Assembly: GCA_020744425.1 (NCBI GenBank)
Contig: JAGMUV010000005.1
Span: forward strand, 1,674,001 to 1,738,000
From: Dactylonectria macrodidyma
Lineage: Eukaryota; Ascomycota; Sordariomycetes; Hypocreales; Nectriaceae
Length of the DNA stretch: 64,000 nt
Direction: 5' to 3'
Of the stretch, positions 10,736 to 22,691 are shown piece by piece; position 1 is the stretch's first letter, and every line of letters begins with the position of its first letter. The notes under the pieces were generated by a model. That model was not told the origin of the DNA, did not search any database, and saw nothing but the letters and a program-made list of their open reading frames with translations. The position numbers and the translations under genes were made by a program.

Positions 10736-13700
10736 CACGTATATGCTACTGTAGACCGGATTGTTCCAGCCAAAATCTACTAGCAGCACGGCCAGCTAGT
10801 ACAGGGCGATATTTTCACACGACTTCCCATGGCTAACGGTATGATCAAGTTTTGGTTCAGACTCGAGCGGAAACATTCGCCACGCGGAAATGCTGGAGTA
10901 CAACGCGGTTTTGTACTCAACGAGGAGCACGGCAAAATGAATCGCATATTGATAGAGCTACAGCGCTCGTTTTTAGCTTTGTATTTTTTTTGGAGGTTTC
11001 TTAAACTCAAGAATGCTCATCAAGGCACCTTCAACCCTTGTTCAACCTTGACTGGTAGGGTTTTGAGGACATTTCTTGGCTGACAGATCAGCGTGGATTG
11101 CTGGAATGGTTCGGTAGGCGGAAAAGGTTTTTTAGTATTGTATGCAGCATGACGGAATGCGAAAATGTTTAATTGCATACCCCTCCTAAACTTGAGGTGG
11201 ACCTCTGCTCATGGGTTCATGTCTTGTTTCTTCACCGTTGGTTGTAGTTGTGCGGAGAGTCGCAATGAGAGAGCGGAGCCATCCAGAGCTTCTGGGAACG
11301 TCACTATGAGAAAGAGACGAAGGAGAGAGTGAGCACAAGTGTTGGCAATGGCCTATGCTGCCGACATTACCTCTGCTAGGATGAGGTCATGGCCAACGCA
11401 CACCGTGACCAACATGCCGTGGTTGTTGAGTTGGGACCGCATGCTATGGGACCGTTTCAAGACTGCATCCATCTGTGAGATTGCAAAGTTTCAGAAAACA
11501 TGTTATGGCAAGTCTAAGATTGCCTTTGCCTCTGTTGATGCGAATGCGACTGGCTGGTTCCTGTGGCTATGCCCTCGGTAGACAGTCTAGATGTTGGATT
11601 ATTCGCCGTTGCAGACGTCGTAGCGGATGGAAGGTCACTAGGAGCATGGTAAGCCACAGTGGCAGTGTGGAATATGGAGCAGAGTACAGTAGTTGAATAA
11701 AGGAGCGCACTGGTTGGATGTAATCGCCCCGCGGATGCAAGGAACGGGTATTGAGCTACGTAGTACAGCCACCGCCGTTGATTGCGGTAGATGGTCAAGA
11801 ATGCTGTTCTGGAAGTGCTAGAGCCAACAACGACTTGACATGATGCGAGGGACCGAGTTTCATATAGATTGGTGGGTGGGCGTAACACCGCCACGGCGTG
11901 GTGGAGAGACATGATGTGAGAGGCGTGACTGAGAGGGTGCAATGAGATGAGGCAATGGCGGAGGTGGGATGGACGAGGTTCTTTCATCAACGGGAGGATG
12001 ATGGTGCTGCCGGGAGGATCCAGGTCCTTGCCGGCATGAGTCAATGAGTCCATGAGCCACTGAGTCAATGAGCCACTGAGTCAATGAGACAATAAGATAA
12101 TCAGACAATGAGCTGTTGGGGGCGTTGAAGTTTGGGCGCTGAAGTTAACGGCGAGGGCCGTGCCGAGGCCACTCAGCTGTGACCTGCGAAAAGCGTATGA
12201 GCTGAGAAGGCGGACACGGCGGGAGATCAGAAAACTCTACCAACGCTCCCGTCTTCCGCCTGCCGCCTCACACCGGCAGTTTTCTACAGATTCAACAAGT
12301 TAAACGCCGCCTGCAGTGAATTTTCTTCGATGTTAGTTGCTATTTATGGCCGCTTTACTGGCCGCATGCGGTGGTATCACCCTACTAGGTCGGCTATTGC
12401 GGCCCAACGCCCGGCCTCGGCCGCGCCAACGCCCCCCAGAGCGTCAAAGACAAACCAGAGCCTCACGTTAAGCGCCTTAAACGGACGATCTGGGAGACAT
12501 CACCAGAGATCAAAACTGCTCAAGGCTGAGCAAGGCTGCATGGGCGAGGCTGGATAAGGCACTCTTCTCGGACGCCTCGGGCTGTGTGAAGGGAACAGCT
12601 CAAACGCGGCGCTGTGGTCGCTTCCGCAGCAGCCCGGTCACTAAGGAACTTTTTGATATGGAGACCAACTAAGGTACTAGGTAGGTAATTAGAGGCAAGT
12701 AAGGTATGGTTGGCACTGGCCCGCGCCTTCTATGACTGACAGCGCCGGAGGCAAAGCCACGCGAAATCCAGAACAAAGTGGGATGAACTTGCCTTTTCCT
12801 ACTTAGGGCTCCTTCCTCCCTGACAGGCCGTAACAAGGCCGCATTGGCAAGTGGCAGGTGGCAGTTGGTAAGGTAGTTGGCAGGTGGCACTTAGGTACTA
12901 CCTACCTACGTCTTGGGGTGGTGGTGCTAAGCTCAAAGGAAGGCGAACAAGGAGGAACCAACACACAAACTCAACACCCGCTCTCACCACCCGCAGACTC
13001 ACAGTCACCACCCACAGGCCCCCCCTCAGAGATGTGAAACTCGCGCCAGAGATCTAAACCAGGATACGCCCCCAATGAATTCGGCGGTGGAATAGCAGTA
13101 CGTCGCTCGCCGTTGCGCCATCTTGGGCAAGTGCCGAGAGGATTCGAGAAACCCGCTTTGATCTCTGAGATGGTGTCCCAACCAGGCGGCGGCAGCAGGA
13201 GAAATACGAGCCAGTGGCTTTACTCCAGGTGCGCCTCCAGGGTTTGTGGTGACTTCACTGTCTTTATTGTCCCCATTGTCTCCATTGTCCCCAGTGCCGA
13301 TGACTTGGAGGGTAGTGCCTTCAGGTCCCGTGCAGGGCGAACCTTGCGTATGCCAGGGGAAACCAGGCTGCGCTGTTGTTTGAATCCTTTAGAGAAGCCT
13401 TTTCGTGTACAGAGCATTGCCTCGCAGTAGGCAGGCACCGTGATCTGCCTCGAGGAGCTGAGAGTTCGCCACATACGCCGGGCACGAGACACAGGCAAGA
13501 GGACAGTACCTACATGCGATACTCAACTCCTCTCTATGAATAGACTCTTCGTAACCTTCGAAAGGGTTACAATGTCGTCACAGTGGCCCCATAATACACG
13601 AGAACGTAGCCGCTTCAAGATAGTTGGTCGACTATCCAAGAATGGGAGGGCTGCAAAGACTGTCAATAGGTTCTTGGCCATGACGAGGGACTCCCCGCCA

Positions 13701-16700
13701 TCACCCGCGCGAAGCAAGTATCGGTGAGAGGAGTGGATGGACGGTGATGGGACACAATGAGAGGGATGGATGGATACCCTCCCTCCCAGACACCCTCCAT
13801 CTCACAAACGTCCACCAACAGGGACGAATGGTGGGCATAAATGCCCGAGAGAGGCTTGCAGACAATGTGCCGTTGTGGATAAGAGCGCCAAATCAAAACC
13901 CTAATACCCGCGGAGGACCAGCAGAACAAGAGCATTCTACACACGCACTGACTGGTGCATTCGTTCACGGAACGAATGTAGTGTGTGTCCACCCATCCAT
14001 GAGTAGCGGCCATCAATCGGCAGATCCGAGGCCTTGAGCCTACTCGATGTTAAGGTCAGTGATCCAGGGGTATCGGAAGTACAGACTGAATAGGCAATTC
14101 CCGAGCAAAGCATGTTGCCGTGGTCGTCTGGGGAGCAGTTGAAAGGGCTTGTCAATAAGGCATCACGGTCGCTTTAGTGGCTTCCCTGGACCCTCCATTC
14201 TCCAGTATTCATTCCCTGAAAACGCCCCCTTTTTCAGATGAAGGAGGAGGTTCACTCTGTTGGCCAACAAAACTAACAACTTGCCTAACTCGAACCTAGC
14301 ACCCAGTACCCAGCATTCAGCACCCAGTACCTGGTCACACCAACGTCCCAGAACATGTTCGGCCGAAGGCCCTGTTCAAAATTCTAGCCCTCAGAAGGGG
14401 GTGGGGTAGGGTTCAGTGGCGCCGGATGTCCAGTGCTGTCAATCATCAAGAGTCCCTGGTACCCGGTGGCACTTGACAGAGTCCGGGCAAATATGACCAA
14501 GCATCAGCCCTCAATACCCGGCCACAAGATTGGCTTCTGATCAAGTTACCCCCTGACTATGATCGACCGATAGATGAACTTGAGGGACGCTACTTTGCGG
14601 AGGAATCGAGGAGCAAGGCTGAGTCACTCAAGGATCCGTTCCTGTGGGGGATGGTTTAATCAACTAGGGTGGGAAGATGGGAGTCGGGGAAGGGGAGAAG
14701 AATCGGCATGGAGCAACACCCAGAAACCAGAGTTACCGGTGTCGCAGCTTTCTTGAGCCTCACCCGCCGGCACTCTGACGCCTTATCGCCGCTTCTCAGT
14801 TCTCGATGGCCCGGCAATAGGGCCTGCGACGTGTCCCCTTTGGTCATGAACCCACCTCTACACAGCCCATGGGCCATTGCCAGCACAGGGGTGGGAAAAG
14901 TGCGTCGCCGAGAAAGGGTTGCTGCCCGCAACATACGAGTGACAGCGTAGGATCATCGAGCCTGACCCGAGGGTTTGGTACCGCTCACTGTGCATGAAGC
15001 CCCGGGGCCTGAGCCTGAAGGCTGTGAGAACGGAGGAGGGTGGAGGAGGGTGGAGGCGCTTCAGCCTTCAAGGGGGCATATACGAAGTATGCCGTTGGAT
15101 CATGAGACGTTGAAGCCGCGTCTAAGACTAAAGACTGGGAGTAGTAGACGCGGCCATGTTGCATCTTCCAGGGAGAGCGCGGCGATGGTGATGCATGGGA
15201 AGTAGCATGGGTATCGCTTAGGAACAGAAGCAGCCAAAAGTGTGGGCGACTGATGCAGCACGGGCGCTTAGAAGCGTGTTAGACCTATTGGCGTGAAGGG
15301 GCGGGCAGCGGGTTGCGCCCAACGTGACCTTAACGGGAAAGTCTCGACGCAACAGCTTCTAGTTTGGGCGAAGAAGCGCCGTCACAAAGCATCGTCCCGT
15401 CCCGATAGTTGGGAAGATTGACCATGATTCAGGTATAACAATGAAATCAAGCTGAGGGATTACACAGAGGAAAATATGGGACGCGCTGCGCACACTCCGG
15501 GATCCGGGGGGAACGAGCGCAAAGCCACACAACCTATCATAGCCTATCTATAATTCATGTGTAGATGCCATGTCCATGGAGCAAACGTGCACGGCCTTGT
15601 TTTAGTCTCGCGATCGAGTGCCACGAAGGGACGAAAGCGCGGGGCGCGAGGGCCGGCCAACATGGCGAAGCCCGAGAAGCTGAAACGACGAGCGAGCTAG
15701 GCGATGACTTGTCACGTCACAGGGCTGCCGATGGGTTTCTATTTCCCCCGTTGGATGCCAGAAGGATCCGAGGAGATCTGCAGGAACCCCAGATCTGGCA
15801 GGTAGGCAGACAGAGGAAGGAGGCGTGTGATGGCAGCATACCCGCAGCAAGTAAGTACAGCAAGCAAGTGGAACATGCTATGTCGTGGGCTTTGGTTCGA
15901 TAGATAGCCTATGGACAGGACTTAGGAGCAACAGACAACCAGACAACGGGCAGAGAAATGGCAAGGAGCAGGGCGGCGTCATCGAAGGATGCGGCACTTG
16001 GACTTGGCCGGGTCGATCAGGGGATGCGGAGGAGCGGCCGCGGGGTGTGAGTGGATGGGGGCATGTGACAGGTTGGGCAAAGAGAATGGCGACACCACCT
16101 GGCGAAGTCGAGAGGAACAGAGCAGTATCCCATTGCTAACGACAACGGACAACGGGCAGAGAGGCTAGAACAAGGCTGGTCCTTGGGGTGCGAGTGTGAT
16201 GCGATGCTGGAGTCTATCGGCGACCAGGCCGTGCGACCAGGGCTGTGGCTGTGGATATGATGTGCCCACTAGCACAACCTATATCCCGGCACGTTCTCAA
16301 GGCGGCCAGAGGGCGAGAAAGGGCCTGGTGAGTTGATTGTGGAGTGAGGACCGAAGGACTAAGTGTGGACACATGCAACGTAGTGAGGGAAACGGGCTGG
16401 AGTGCTCGTAATGGATGGAAGGATGAGTTGAATGGACAGATGGATGGAGCGGTTGCTGAAGAGCTGAGGAAGCGAAAGCCAAAGACATGACGACGGGGTG
16501 TGTGGAGATGCTTCAAACGGTAGGAATAAGGTGGAAAGTGGGCGTGCGGATACTGGACGTGGGTGTGCGCTGGCAGTGGCAGTGAATGCTCGCTTACAGC
16601 CCTGGCGGTACCCAATGGCAGCCCTCTTCACACATCTAGACGCGCGGGTACCCCTTACTAGATCTGGAATGGCGCGGCAGCCGGAGCGCACGCCCATTGG

Positions 16701-16900
16701 TCTGCGGGCAGGGTCGGCAAGGGGCGGGGTTCCCTTTCAATACCCGACCAACCAAAGGCCTGTATTGCGTCGAAGCTAAGCCTACGCTAAGACCAAGGCG
16801 CACCAGCGACGGCCCCTGGAGGTCGCGTCACTAGACCAAGGCTGGGCGCAGCGGGTTTTATCCCTGTCTAGCGCGTCCCGACAGTTCGGTACGCTAAGGA
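10736..16900. other. Gene-free region, first part
   Basis: No exon, RNA gene or transposon relic is recognised. Open frames here are under 185 codons, overlap on both strands and have arbitrary composition. Contents worth noting are a degenerate repeat at 12037-12092, AGGTAGGTA-type motifs near 12673 and 12894, a 13-bp direct repeat (AGCACCCAGTACC at 14298 and 14319) and one TACGAAGTA motif at 15081 inside a short inverted repeat (GGCATA/TATGCC). Confidence 0.5.
12037..12092. repeat. Degenerate tandem repeat, TGAGTCAATGAGCCAC type
   Basis: The unit TGAGTCAATGAG followed by a CCAC or similar spacer recurs three times over about 55 bp, and shorter AATGAG pieces continue downstream. It contains repeated TGAGTCA, which is also the core site of AP-1/Gcn4-type bZIP proteins, though repeat origin alone could account for this. 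Confidence 0.7.
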
Positions 16901-19900
16901 CCGGGGCGGGTCGGCCAGGGTTGGCCGCTGCGCCTGAGTGGCCGGGGTCGGGACCGCATTTCTCGCCCGGGGTACGTACCGTCCACTGCGGTCCAGCACC
17001 GCGAGGAGTCCGTGATCCCGCCGACTCCCCCGTTTTTCCGCTCAGTACCCGCAAGCAAAATGCCAAAGCACACACTCATTACAACGCAACGCAAATTCCA
17101 GGAGCAGCACGATGCGAGCGGCAAGCATCTCCCGGTTCGAAGCACCACACACACTTTCCGCTCTCGCACGCACATACAGGACATACAGACGCACGCACGC
17201 ACGCACTTCACACACGGGGACGGCTCCTGACACGGCACAGCCTGCACAGGACAACAACACATTACAGTAGGTACATGACATGCCTCGGAGCGGTTCCCAC
17301 CCACCCTGCTTCTGGTCCATGGTGCTACTCCCCCCTCCACCCTTTTTTTTTTTTTTTGCGAAGGGCCCTTGTCCCATCCAGCGGCGCCATGCTGCGTAGG
17401 TTCTCTGGCGCAGCGACCTGTAATTGATCCCTTGCTCGGTTCCCTGTGTGTCGTCTGTTGCTCCTCTCGCTGGCATTGACTCGTACACACTGTACCGATC
17501 AGGGCTGGCTCGGGCTACTTGCTAGTCCGGCTCAGTCCACACAGCTCTCTCTGTTTTGTTTCGGTCCCATGGCGCCTTGGTGCGGCTCCCCTAGGATTGA
17601 ATAAGAAAAAGAGTGGGCTCCTCAGTTTTCTTGTTGTGTTTGTTCTCGACGAGCAATTGCATGCAAGGCGCGCAAAGCGGCCCCCCCTCCCACTTCCCAT
17701 GGTTGCTTGAGAGTCGCATGCCGTTGTGGCCTCCTCCCTTTCACGGCCCGGGGACGGGAGGGTTGGCCGTTGGCATACGGTACTTCGTACATACTGCAGT
17801 TGGTGTTCTTTTTTCTTGATCGGACGGCGGCAGAGCTTCCCGCCGTTTGTGTTTGGCCCCCTTGTGGCGGCCCGTGAGAAGGCGACCCATGGTGGTTGAT
17901 GGTTGATAGTGAACGGCAGGCATCGGAAGGCGGGAAACGGCTCCCGCAGTATACGCGCGCGACGGGGACGCTATCTGGCTGTCACTCGACGATGATCGCC
18001 TTTTTGAACTAATAATTACTGGGTACTATAGCAGACCAAGGGGAGGGGGGGCTTTTTTGGGGGGGTTTTCCCACCCCGGCAACCCGTGGAGATACGACCA
18101 TCGCAAGAATCTCTTTCTGAGTTGGCGGGGCGCCCTAACATAGGCCCAAGCTCGTTCTCTGTTGTCTGTTGTCTGTTGTCCGCGCCTCGGACCGATCGAT
18201 TGCTTCGTAGCACTGTGTCGATGATGATCAGTTCTCAAGTCTACCCGTCAGTGTTTGACCAGCTGGTCCGCCCCAAAACAAAATAAATAAAAAAGATCCA
18301 TCGTTTGCTTGCTTGCTTGCTTGCTTGCTGGCTGTGTATCCCGTGGGCTGTCTTGGGCCGTGGCCCTATCCTGCCTCGCCCTAAGGTCCAGCAGCCCCAG
18401 ACCCCCTCCCCTGGCGCGGCGACTTCGAGATTGTCACGGCATGGACTCTGGTCTCGCTCTGTTCAAAGGTCTCTTGGGGTCTACGCTCTCTCCACCCGCA
18501 TCCCAGCAAGGTACGGGACGTCATTGGCGCACCCTTTGTATTTTTTTTGGTCGCTGCCGATCTCGAGATCGATGGACGCTGAGCGGCCGGCCAGGGAAAG
18601 AGAGTCGCCTGCATTACTGAGAAGAGAGAGAGGGAGAGAGATCTCTTGCGCGTAACGTTGGCCGTTGAGTTATTGCTCATACAATGCTTCTAGGTTTCAT
18701 TGATGACACTTACGCCAGGCTTCCACGGGTTGATTTGATCAGTCGGCATTCATCCATCCCACTTTGGCCGAACATGACCAAATCCTGCTCTGCCTGCTCT
18801 GCCTGCTCATCCATCCGCCCCTCGTTCGCTGAAGAGTAACCCCCGGCGCTATTTCTCCACCTTGCCGCGTTCCCCATGGCTGCCCTAATTAAGTGATCAA
18901 GTCCCCCCTGGCTCGTTCTTTCGGCTTCCTCGTGCCTCGTTGGAGAAAATCCAGAGACCCGTCTCCCGTTCAGTCTCCGCCCCGTCGACCTTCAGCCCGC
19001 GGAGCCCTTACCGTTCCTTATGACTCCACGAAGTAGCAATGTTAAACCCCTAATTTGCTAATACTACGTAGTATTTAAGGCACTGTACAGTTCATACCCA
19101 GCAGTACTGTCCGCAGCGAGAGGCTTGTGAAATAATCGGCAGATTCCGTCTGGCCATCTGTTCTTCTTCTGGGCCGTCCTTTTGGGCGCCCCGTTCAGGT
19201 CTCTTCTCCTCCAGCCTGCCTTTTCGCCCTGGGTCTCTGTCTCTGCCCCAAAACTAAATAGCTGCGCCTAGCACCAGGTTTGCCTTCTGTCTCCCCTCGA
19301 CCCTTGGCTGCCCATGCTAGCGGCAGAAAAAAACCAGACGAGGGCCAATGGCGGCAAATGGAAATACCTTCCGGATCGTGGTGCCCCCCCAGTCCAACTT
19401 ACAGAACGCTAGAGCCCTGCAAAATCCATCTTGTTCCCCAAACGCCTCGTTTCTCGAAGGGTGCACCGCTCCCCGATCCATCCCATAGTCTGCGAAAATA
19501 TGACTGCTCTTTTCTGCAAAGAGTATTTGATGGATGATAATGAATCACACCGTATTTACATGGTTTTTGCCGGCGAGAAGTGTATATGGATCCTCTATCT
19601 AGACTTGAATGCCTCATGGCTGTTGACTATGAAGCGGCAAGTGCCTACCTTCCTAGATTCGCAACAAAGCCCATCAGGAAGGATGAGAAAAAGCCTGGCG
19701 TCGGTGCTATTTCCCTTTCTATCTTCCTTTGCCATGTCAAAAAGAAACCCGTATTCAAAGCCTCCTCCATCTCCCCATTTCCATCCTCATCCTCATCCTC
19801 ATTCCCATACCTCATCTTTTCTATCCCGCAATCCCTTACACGCCTTGCCTCGCCTTTTTCACACACCCTTGCCCGTCCCATATTATCCCACGCCCCTCCT

Positions 19901-20917
19901 GTTCCCACGCCTCTCCACGTTCTCAATTCCCACACCCAACGCACGCCCATCTCCAAGCCGCCCCCCTCCTCCTCCTCCTCTATCCCAGTCTCTCAGTCAC
20001 TCACATTCTCTATGTACTAACGTTATGTACTCTTCCCCACTGGCGTGCACGCCCTCTGGGCTAGTCTTGTCCGTCCCAGCCCATCTCAGCGTACGCAACC
20101 AGAACTTGGGCGGCTATCTTCATGCACGACAGTTCTCAAAGTACCCGGGCCTGGTCTTTGCTTTGCCCATGCTACAATCCGTGGCACTGCACTGACGCCT
20201 CCCAGGGCCATGGGGATCTTCCTCCTCCTCTTCTTCCTCTGCCTCCTCCTCCACCTCCACCTTCTACTGTACTCCTCCACTTCTTCCTCTCTATGTACCA
20301 CCCCCCGGTCTTCTTCCTCTCTCTCTCTTCTTGGCCCCCTCCCCCCTGCTATGGAACTCGACCAGGGGCCACCCTCTCTCTTCCTCGACCCCTGTGAGTT
20401 TGCTAATATCCTTCCTCTCCAGAATGGTTCAGGTACTCCCTCGGCCGCACTCGCTATTGTCGACTTCCCTGTGACCTTGCTCTGCTGCCCAGTCCATCTC
20501 CACTAATTACTTCTCACCTCCAACTGCCATTTATACAAAGAGGCCAGGCCATCTGCGTCCAACTGCATCCCCCACAAGGCTCTCTTCTTCAACTCGTCTT
20601 CTTCTCCTACCTAGGCCTTGGATAACGGACACCCTTGGGTCTTCGAACACGGTCGCGGCCCAGAAAAGGCTGACTCTTCCTTCATACTCCATCCTCTATC
20701 TGCCTCGCCAACTGTTGCTTCCTATCTTCCAACTTCCAACCGTCAAGTCATTTGGTCTTTAAATGCGCCAGGCCGAGACATCATCTTCCACTCGTCGCCA
20801 ACATCTCAACGACTGTCAGACACTTCCTACCAAGTCATTGCATCTTGCTCTTGCACACCAATATCTTCCACCGCATACTCGGACCTCACCAGTCCTCGAT
20901 CCCGCTCCATAGTCCAC
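16901..20917 (+). other. Gene-free region, second part: pyrimidine-rich leader of the SANT-like gene
   Basis: No coding exon is recognised. From about 19700 to 20620 the plus strand is dominated by C and T with runs of CCTCCT and CATCCT, the pattern seen upstream of other plus-strand genes in this window. It probably belongs to the promoter and 5' leader of the gene at 20918. Several ATGs with short frames precede that start, so if the leader is transcribed it contains upstream open frames. Also present: a GCTT microsatellite at 18306-18329, a 16-base T run near 17342, and a TACTTCGTA motif at 17781. Confidence 0.45.
18306..18329. repeat. (TGCT)n/(GCTT)n microsatellite
   Basis: Six near-perfect tetranucleotide units are visible in non-coding DNA. 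Confidence 0.9.
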
Positions 20918-22691
20918 ATGACAATGGTTGAGCAGCGGTTTCTTAGTCTAGCCCAAACGGAAGATCTGTCGGGAATCTCCAATCTGTCCGACGGAGGACC
21001 AACGACCGCTGGAGTACCGCCAGCTTCTGCCTACTCAGATCTGAATCAATACGGAGCAGTGAGTTATCTTCAAAAAGGACGACCAAGGCGCCTCTCCTGC
21101 GTTTCCCGTGTCTCCTTAACCCCTTGTGGTGGCAGTAACGGACCTACTCACACGCAACCCGCAGGTTTCTTCTTCTTCTCCTTTCAGCCTCACCGGCCAG
21201 TGCGATCCAAATCTGTTGACTCCCATCTCTGCTGCCGCCTCTCCTCCTCTGCACCAAGCTCGCAAGCTGGTTCCCCAGTCCCAGTACCCCCCGCCTCCCA
21301 GCACACCCTCATCTCAGCACCCTACTCCTCCAGGAAGTACCAAGATGTATCAGCAGTCTGGATGGCCGTCGTTCGACATGAACGGCGAGTCTAGCCAGAC
21401 CAGCTCGCCGATGGCTCACCCGGCGCCTGTGGCTCCAGAGTACATGGAAACCGCCTACGTCTCAGACGAACGTCGGACTCCCGCGCCTCATACCAACTAC
21501 CTCGGGGCCTTTGGAGTGTCGCATGGCCCAGAGCCGAGCCAGATAGAGCCGCCCTACTACATAAACATGGGGCATCCAGTTGATCCGCAACCTCACCAGA
21601 TCATGCTTCGAGACGACCACCACATGCATATGGGCGTCCATCACCGGGACATGCATGGCGCACCCCTCTTGAACGACCCTCACGCACCCCAGTATCGGCC
21701 AGCACGACGACCCAGTCCTGAAGAGCTAGCAGCGCAAGCCGTCATTGATGGACAGCGTTCCGTCAACGGCTCTCCTCGCAGGCGTCCTGTTTCGGCAGCC
21801 GCAGGACGAGTCAAAAAGCGATCAGCCAAGCATCGAGGACAGGCTAAAAACCCGGTTCTAGATGACCCCCTCGAGGAACACAAGAACTGCTTCGGACAAG
21901 AAGTTCCTCCGACCCTGAAGAGCACCTGCCCCGATGAGGAGCGCTGCATCTTCGAGTCTCGCTGGAAACATCGCCACCAGAAGGGTCAAGACATGTGGGA
22001 GAGTATCCAGAACGACTTCAAGAACGAGTTCCACAAGTGTCCAGGAAAGGAGATGCTGCAGATGAAGTTCAAACGTGGCCGCGCCAAGTACCTTGAATGG
22101 ATTCCAAAAGATGTAAGTCAACCAACCCCCCTGAGTGCGATCCCGAGACAGAATGGTTTTGCTGATCAGCATTGTCCTATTTAGGAAGATCTGCTTCGCG
22201 AAGCTTGGATCAGGGTTGAAAAGGCCCGCTACCAATCGATTTACGAGACATTCATCGAGCTAGGAGGCTCTCGCAACATGCGTCTGAACCCAAGCGACAT
22301 CGAGATCAAAGTTGTCAACGATTTGAAGCTCGAAGAAGGCATTTATATGGAATCACACGGCGACACCCACATCCGCCGGCGCCGCAAGTCGGCGTCGATA
22401 CGGAAGCGGACTACCATTGGCGCCGTGGATGGGGCATTGAGCGACGAGAGGAGGAGCGTTAGCTCGCACAACACGCACGAGGACGACGTCATCAATCAGG
22501 TCCACAGTCGTCGGGATGTGAAGCTGGAAGAAGAGATGTCGACGGGCCCAGACAGTATGATAGATATCCAGATGTGGGATCAGCCGGCCGTAATGAACTC
22601 GCGGAACGAACCCATGAATCGCCAGGCGTGCGAGCAGATGATTAGGATGAGCCCAGCAGCTCAGCAATACGGACGGCATCGGGCATCTTAG
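20918..22691 (+). CDS. SANT/Myb-like putative transcriptional regulator
   Basis: Three exons, 20918-21058, 21165-22112 and 22185-22691 (introns 106 and 72 bp, all phase 0), encode 531 aa. Residues about 50-290 are disordered: Pro, Ser, His and Gln rich, then a basic patch (RVKKRSAKHRGQAK). Residues about 300-400 form the one folded-looking region. It has two helical segments with spaced tryptophans and charged residues (ESRWKHRHQKGQDMW, then EDLLREAWIRVEKARYQ), like tandem SANT/Myb-type helices; intron 2 falls between them. A second basic patch (RRRRKSASIRKR) follows. The layout suggests a nuclear DNA-binding protein. Myb/SANT-type regulators of cellulase genes and development in Sordariomycetes are possible relatives, but I cannot assign one. 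I chose the ATG at 20918 because it gives a clean first exon; 20924 is in frame and equally usable. Confidence 0.75.

Noticed and set aside
19431..20195. 254-codon plus-strand frame rich in Pro, Ser and His
   Set aside because: It is a translation of the CT-rich leader; overlapping frames are equally open and no domain is seen.
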